Shown piece by piece: positions 14,140-15,870 of a stretch of DNA of 15,870 nt (the stretch's first letter is position 1; every line of letters begins with the position of its first letter). The notes beneath the pieces are model-generated. The model was not told the origin of the DNA. It saw nothing but the letters and a program-made list of their open reading frames with translations, and ran no database searches. The DNA lies in contig DAOJ01000095.1 in the NCBI GenBank assembly GCA_002502365.1, positions 1 to 15,870 on the forward strand, read 5' to 3'. Both the position numbers and the translations under genes were made by a program. The DNA is from Euryarchaeota archaeon UBA106. Its GTDB lineage: Archaea; Thermoplasmatota; Poseidoniia; Poseidoniales; Thalassarchaeaceae.

Positions 14140-14577
14140 TCAGGCTGAACGATAGGTTACACCTGATTCATTGAACATACCGGTAGCAATCGCAAAGTCT
14201 GATTCCCATCGCTCTGGTATCTCACAATCCGCAGGAAATACCACTTCTCTGACCCCTGCTTGTATCAGAGATCTAGCACATCTTGAGCATGGAGGCCATG
14301 TAACATATGCAACACAGTCTTTCAGAGAGATACCGATTCTTGCTGCATGCATGATGGCATTTTCTTCAGCGTGACAAATCATGGGGTACTTTTGTTCGCG
14401 ATCGTTTAGCCTCTCGGAATTATCTTCAATTCCTCTGGGAAATCCATTAAATCCAGTTGAGCGGATTTCCCTATCTTCACCAACAACCACACAACCAACC
14501 TTGGTTGATGGGTCCTTTGACCAATCTGAAATGTGCTTTGCAAGGTCTAAGAAACGTGCGTCCCATTTTCCACTCAT
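14140..14577 (-). CDS. Deoxycytidylate (dCMP) deaminase
   Basis: Zinc enzyme converting dCMP to dUMP, the precursor of dTMP. The zinc and proton-shuttle motif CHAEENAI gives H69 and E71, and PPCSRCA gives C97 and C100. The upstream block DPSTKVGCVVVGEDREI and TGFNGFPRGI is typical of dCMP deaminases rather than cytidine deaminases. At 145 residues it is a normal single-domain length. GAGGTGA four bases before the ATG is a strong Shine-Dalgarno that overlaps the stop of the preceding membrane protein gene, so the three minus-strand genes are probably one operon. The C-terminal end abuts the P-loop kinase gene with no spacer. Related deaminase-fold proteins act on other bases, so the exact substrate is not proven. 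Confidence 0.9.
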   Translation of the reverse strand: MSGKWDARFLDLAKHISDWSKDPSTKVGCVVVGEDREIRSTGFNGFPRGIEDNSERLNDREQKYPMICHAEENAIMHAARIGISLKDCVAYVTWPPCSRCARSLIQAGVREVVFPADCEIPERWESDFAIATGMFNESGVTYRSA

Positions 14578-14586
14578 GATTTCACC

Positions 14587-14913
14587 TCAGGGCCGTCCAC
14601 CTGGAGGGTCGTTATCTCGGTTTGCCTCGGACCTACTTGAATCATAGCCTTCCCAAATTTCTGGATTTGAATAACAATCAGGATCGTCCCGGTCGGCTTG
14701 ACCGCCGTTATCATTGTCTATACCATCTCCACAATTTCCAACTCCACTTTGATCATTTCCTGAAAGAAGTGCATCCGGACCTCCCTGCATCATTACTGCA
14801 ACTACTAATCCAACGAGTACAATAATCAACATAATTAGGATGACTTTCGAACTCGTGTCTTTCGACTCAACCTTGACAATTAGTTCGACCTTGTCGTCTG
14901 CCTTGGACGTCAT
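14587..14913 (-). CDS. Single-pass membrane protein with CxDGxDND-type motif
   Basis: Small protein of 108 residues from the ATG at 14913. A lysine- and aspartate-rich N terminus of about 20 residues precedes one membrane helix (VILIMLIIVLVGLVVAVMM). After it comes an acidic domain with CGDGIDNDNGG and DRDDPDC. The Cys-Asp/Asn pattern resembles the short metal-binding-like motif CxDGxDNDxDG seen in many secreted proteins. The rest is polar and low complexity, ending DPPGGRP. Orientation would place the acidic tail outside the cell. GAGGGG five bases before the start supports the ATG. A TTG at 14952 overlapping the folC-like stop is less likely. It sits between a FolC-like ligase and dCMP deaminase, with no obvious functional link. 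Confidence 0.7.
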   Translation of the reverse strand: MTSKADDKVELIVKVESKDTSSKVILIMLIIVLVGLVVAVMMQGGPDALLSGNDQSGVGNCGDGIDNDNGGQADRDDPDCYSNPEIWEGYDSSRSEANRDNDPPGGRP

Positions 14914-14948
14914 ACTTACCCCTCGAAGTGGGTCATCCCTTTTGATAT

Positions 14949-15870
14949 TCAATGTACCCTAAGGTGTTCCCAGAGATTTCCACCACTTCTTTCGACTACA
15001 AATTTAAGCAAATCTCCAACTAAATATACACTACCCATAACGGAGATTTTGCAATCTTCTTCTGTGGCCATAACCTCTGCAATTTCTAGTGCTTTGACTG
15101 GGTTTCTTTCAATAATTGGTTCGTCCTTTCTATTTGCAAAAATTACCTTAGCTAAGTCCTCAGCATCCACCGCCGGATTCCTTCCCGTTGTTGGTTCAGT
15201 GACGATTATGTGACGTAAATTATCCATATGCCAATAATTACGAATATTCTCTCCAAGTGCTTGATTTATATCCGCCTTTTTCGTTACTCCAACAAGTAGA
15301 ATTGTTGGTTCATTGATAGCAATTAAATCTGCATTGAAACCATCTGAATTATGCGCTGCGCTTACTGAAATTCTTGATTCAAATAATTCAGATGGAGGCC
15401 AGTTTGGTGAACGCCCAGGCCAATTTATTTCCCTACTTGGAGGCTCCCAACCAAATGATGTCGCTAGATAATCTGAGAAAATATACCAATCTTCCCAATA
15501 ATCAACAATCGAGTTCGAACCCTCATGAACATAGAGATCATCTCCTGCGACTTCTGCAATTGCTGCCAAAACAGAATCTTCTCCCGGATGATAAGCCACC
15601 ATCGGAACACCTTCTCTATGGATTCCTGCTTTAGCACGGGCGATTTCTTCACGCGTGTTTCCAAGAATTTCTGTATGGTCTAATCCTATTGTAGTGATTA
15701 CACATAGATCTGCGTCAACCAAGCAAGTTGCATCTCCTTCTCCTCCAAGACCGGTTTCGATAATTCCTCGATCAATTCCGGCTTTTGAAAAAGCAAGCAT
15801 GGCTATAGCAAACGTACATTCGTAAAATGTAGGTTCTTCTCCCAACTCCTTCCCAACTTCTCTAGCTGCA
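14949..15870 (-). CDS. FolC-like Mur ligase family protein (5' end beyond window)
   Basis: About 306 C-terminal residues are visible. The frame stays open through the right edge and the N-terminal ATP-binding part is missing. PTFYECTFAIAMLAF, IIETGLGGEGDATC, ITTIGLDHTEILGNT and ARAKAGIHREGVP follow the folylpolyglutamate / dihydrofolate synthase pattern. These enzymes add glutamate (or dihydropteroate) to folates using ATP. Further on, PGRSPNWPP, SAAHNSDGF (the place of the usual DGAHN), ILLVGVTKKADI and MGSVYLVGDLL match the C-terminal ligase domain. The Asp of DGAHN is Ser here, and GLGGRLDATN appears as GLGGEGDATC, so it is a diverged family member. It may act on another pterin or F420-type cofactor. 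Confidence 0.8.
   Translation of the reverse strand, partial: AAREVGKELGEEPTFYECTFAIAMLAFSKAGIDRGIIETGLGGEGDATCLVDADLCVITTIGLDHTEILGNTREEIARAKAGIHREGVPMVAYHPGEDSVLAAIAEVAGDDLYVHEGSNSIVDYWEDWYIFSDYLATSFGWEPPSREINWPGRSPNWPPSELFESRISVSAAHNSDGFNADLIAINEPTILLVGVTKKADINQALGENIRNYWHMDNLRHIIVTEPTTGRNPAVDAEDLAKVIFANRKDEPIIERNPVKALEIAEVMATEEDCKISVMGSVYLVGDLLKFVVERSGGNLWEHLRVH

Noticed and set aside
14914..14952. TTG start overlapping the stop of the folC-like gene for the small membrane protein
   Set aside because: The ATG at 14913 has a good Shine-Dalgarno and a typical short charged N terminus before the membrane helix.
1..15870. CRISPR array, insertion sequence, prophage or defence island
   Set aside because: No regularly spaced long repeats, transposase, integrase, toxin-antitoxin or capsid-like genes were seen. 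The macro-domain protein alone is not enough to call a defence system.

Overview
The window looks like part of an archaeal chromosome of moderate to low GC, most likely a euryarchaeon of the marine Thermoplasmatota type (Marine Group II / Poseidoniia-like). The archaeal identity rests on an MC1 chromosomal protein, an archaeal Holliday junction resolvase (Hjc), a stand-alone Lrp-type ligand-binding (RAM) domain, an Lhr-type helicase with a C-terminal zinc site, a Sec11-like (Ser/His) signal peptidase and a site-2 protease. Succinate dehydrogenase implies aerobic respiration. Secreted proteins with DxDxDG and CxDGxDND motifs fit marine planktonic archaea. The group-level placement is inference. 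No rRNA, tRNA, CRISPR array or insertion sequence was found, and no gene-free stretch exceeds about 170 bases.

Layout. (1) 1-2710 (+): the end of a probable membrane anchor, then the flavoprotein and iron-sulfur subunits of succinate dehydrogenase/fumarate reductase, with genes almost touching. (2) 2711-3427: a hairpin, then MC1 and a stand-alone RAM domain on the minus strand. (3) 3534-4938: a macro-domain protein (+) converging on a RuvC/YqgF-like RNase H-fold protein (-). (4) 4939-5104: a divergent promoter region holding a perfect 12-bp inverted repeat. (5) 5105-5912: a Hjc resolvase with an internal insertion (+) and a 64-residue helical protein (-). (6) 5995-10484: a membrane and export cluster of site-2 protease (+), signal peptidase and a four-helix membrane protein (- operon), and a PI-PLC-X lipoprotein with Ca-binding-like repeats (+). 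(7) 10554-14139: an Lhr helicase followed closely by a CoaE/UPF0200-like P-loop kinase. (8) 14140-15870 (-): a FolC-like Mur ligase cut by the right edge, a single-pass membrane protein with a metal-binding-like motif, and a dCMP deaminase.

Gene cooperation. SdhA and SdhB form one respiratory enzyme. The RNase H-fold protein, Hjc and Lhr suggest a DNA recombination and repair theme across 4-14 kb. The signal peptidase and site-2 protease act on exported or membrane proteins, and the neighbouring lipoprotein is an exported protein. dCMP deaminase, FolC-like ligase and the nearby nucleotide-type kinase suggest a link to thymidylate and one-carbon metabolism. Operon-internal genes usually carry clear Shine-Dalgarno sequences that overlap the preceding stop codon. 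Most operon-leading genes have none, which fits leaderless transcripts, but MC1 has a nearly perfect one.

The strongest points for follow-up are the 12-bp inverted repeat between two nuclease genes, the archaeal PI-PLC-X lipoprotein, the altered macro domain, and the kinase/dCMP deaminase pair that recalls a fused eukaryotic enzyme. I did not see a clearly new multi-gene defence or mobile system.
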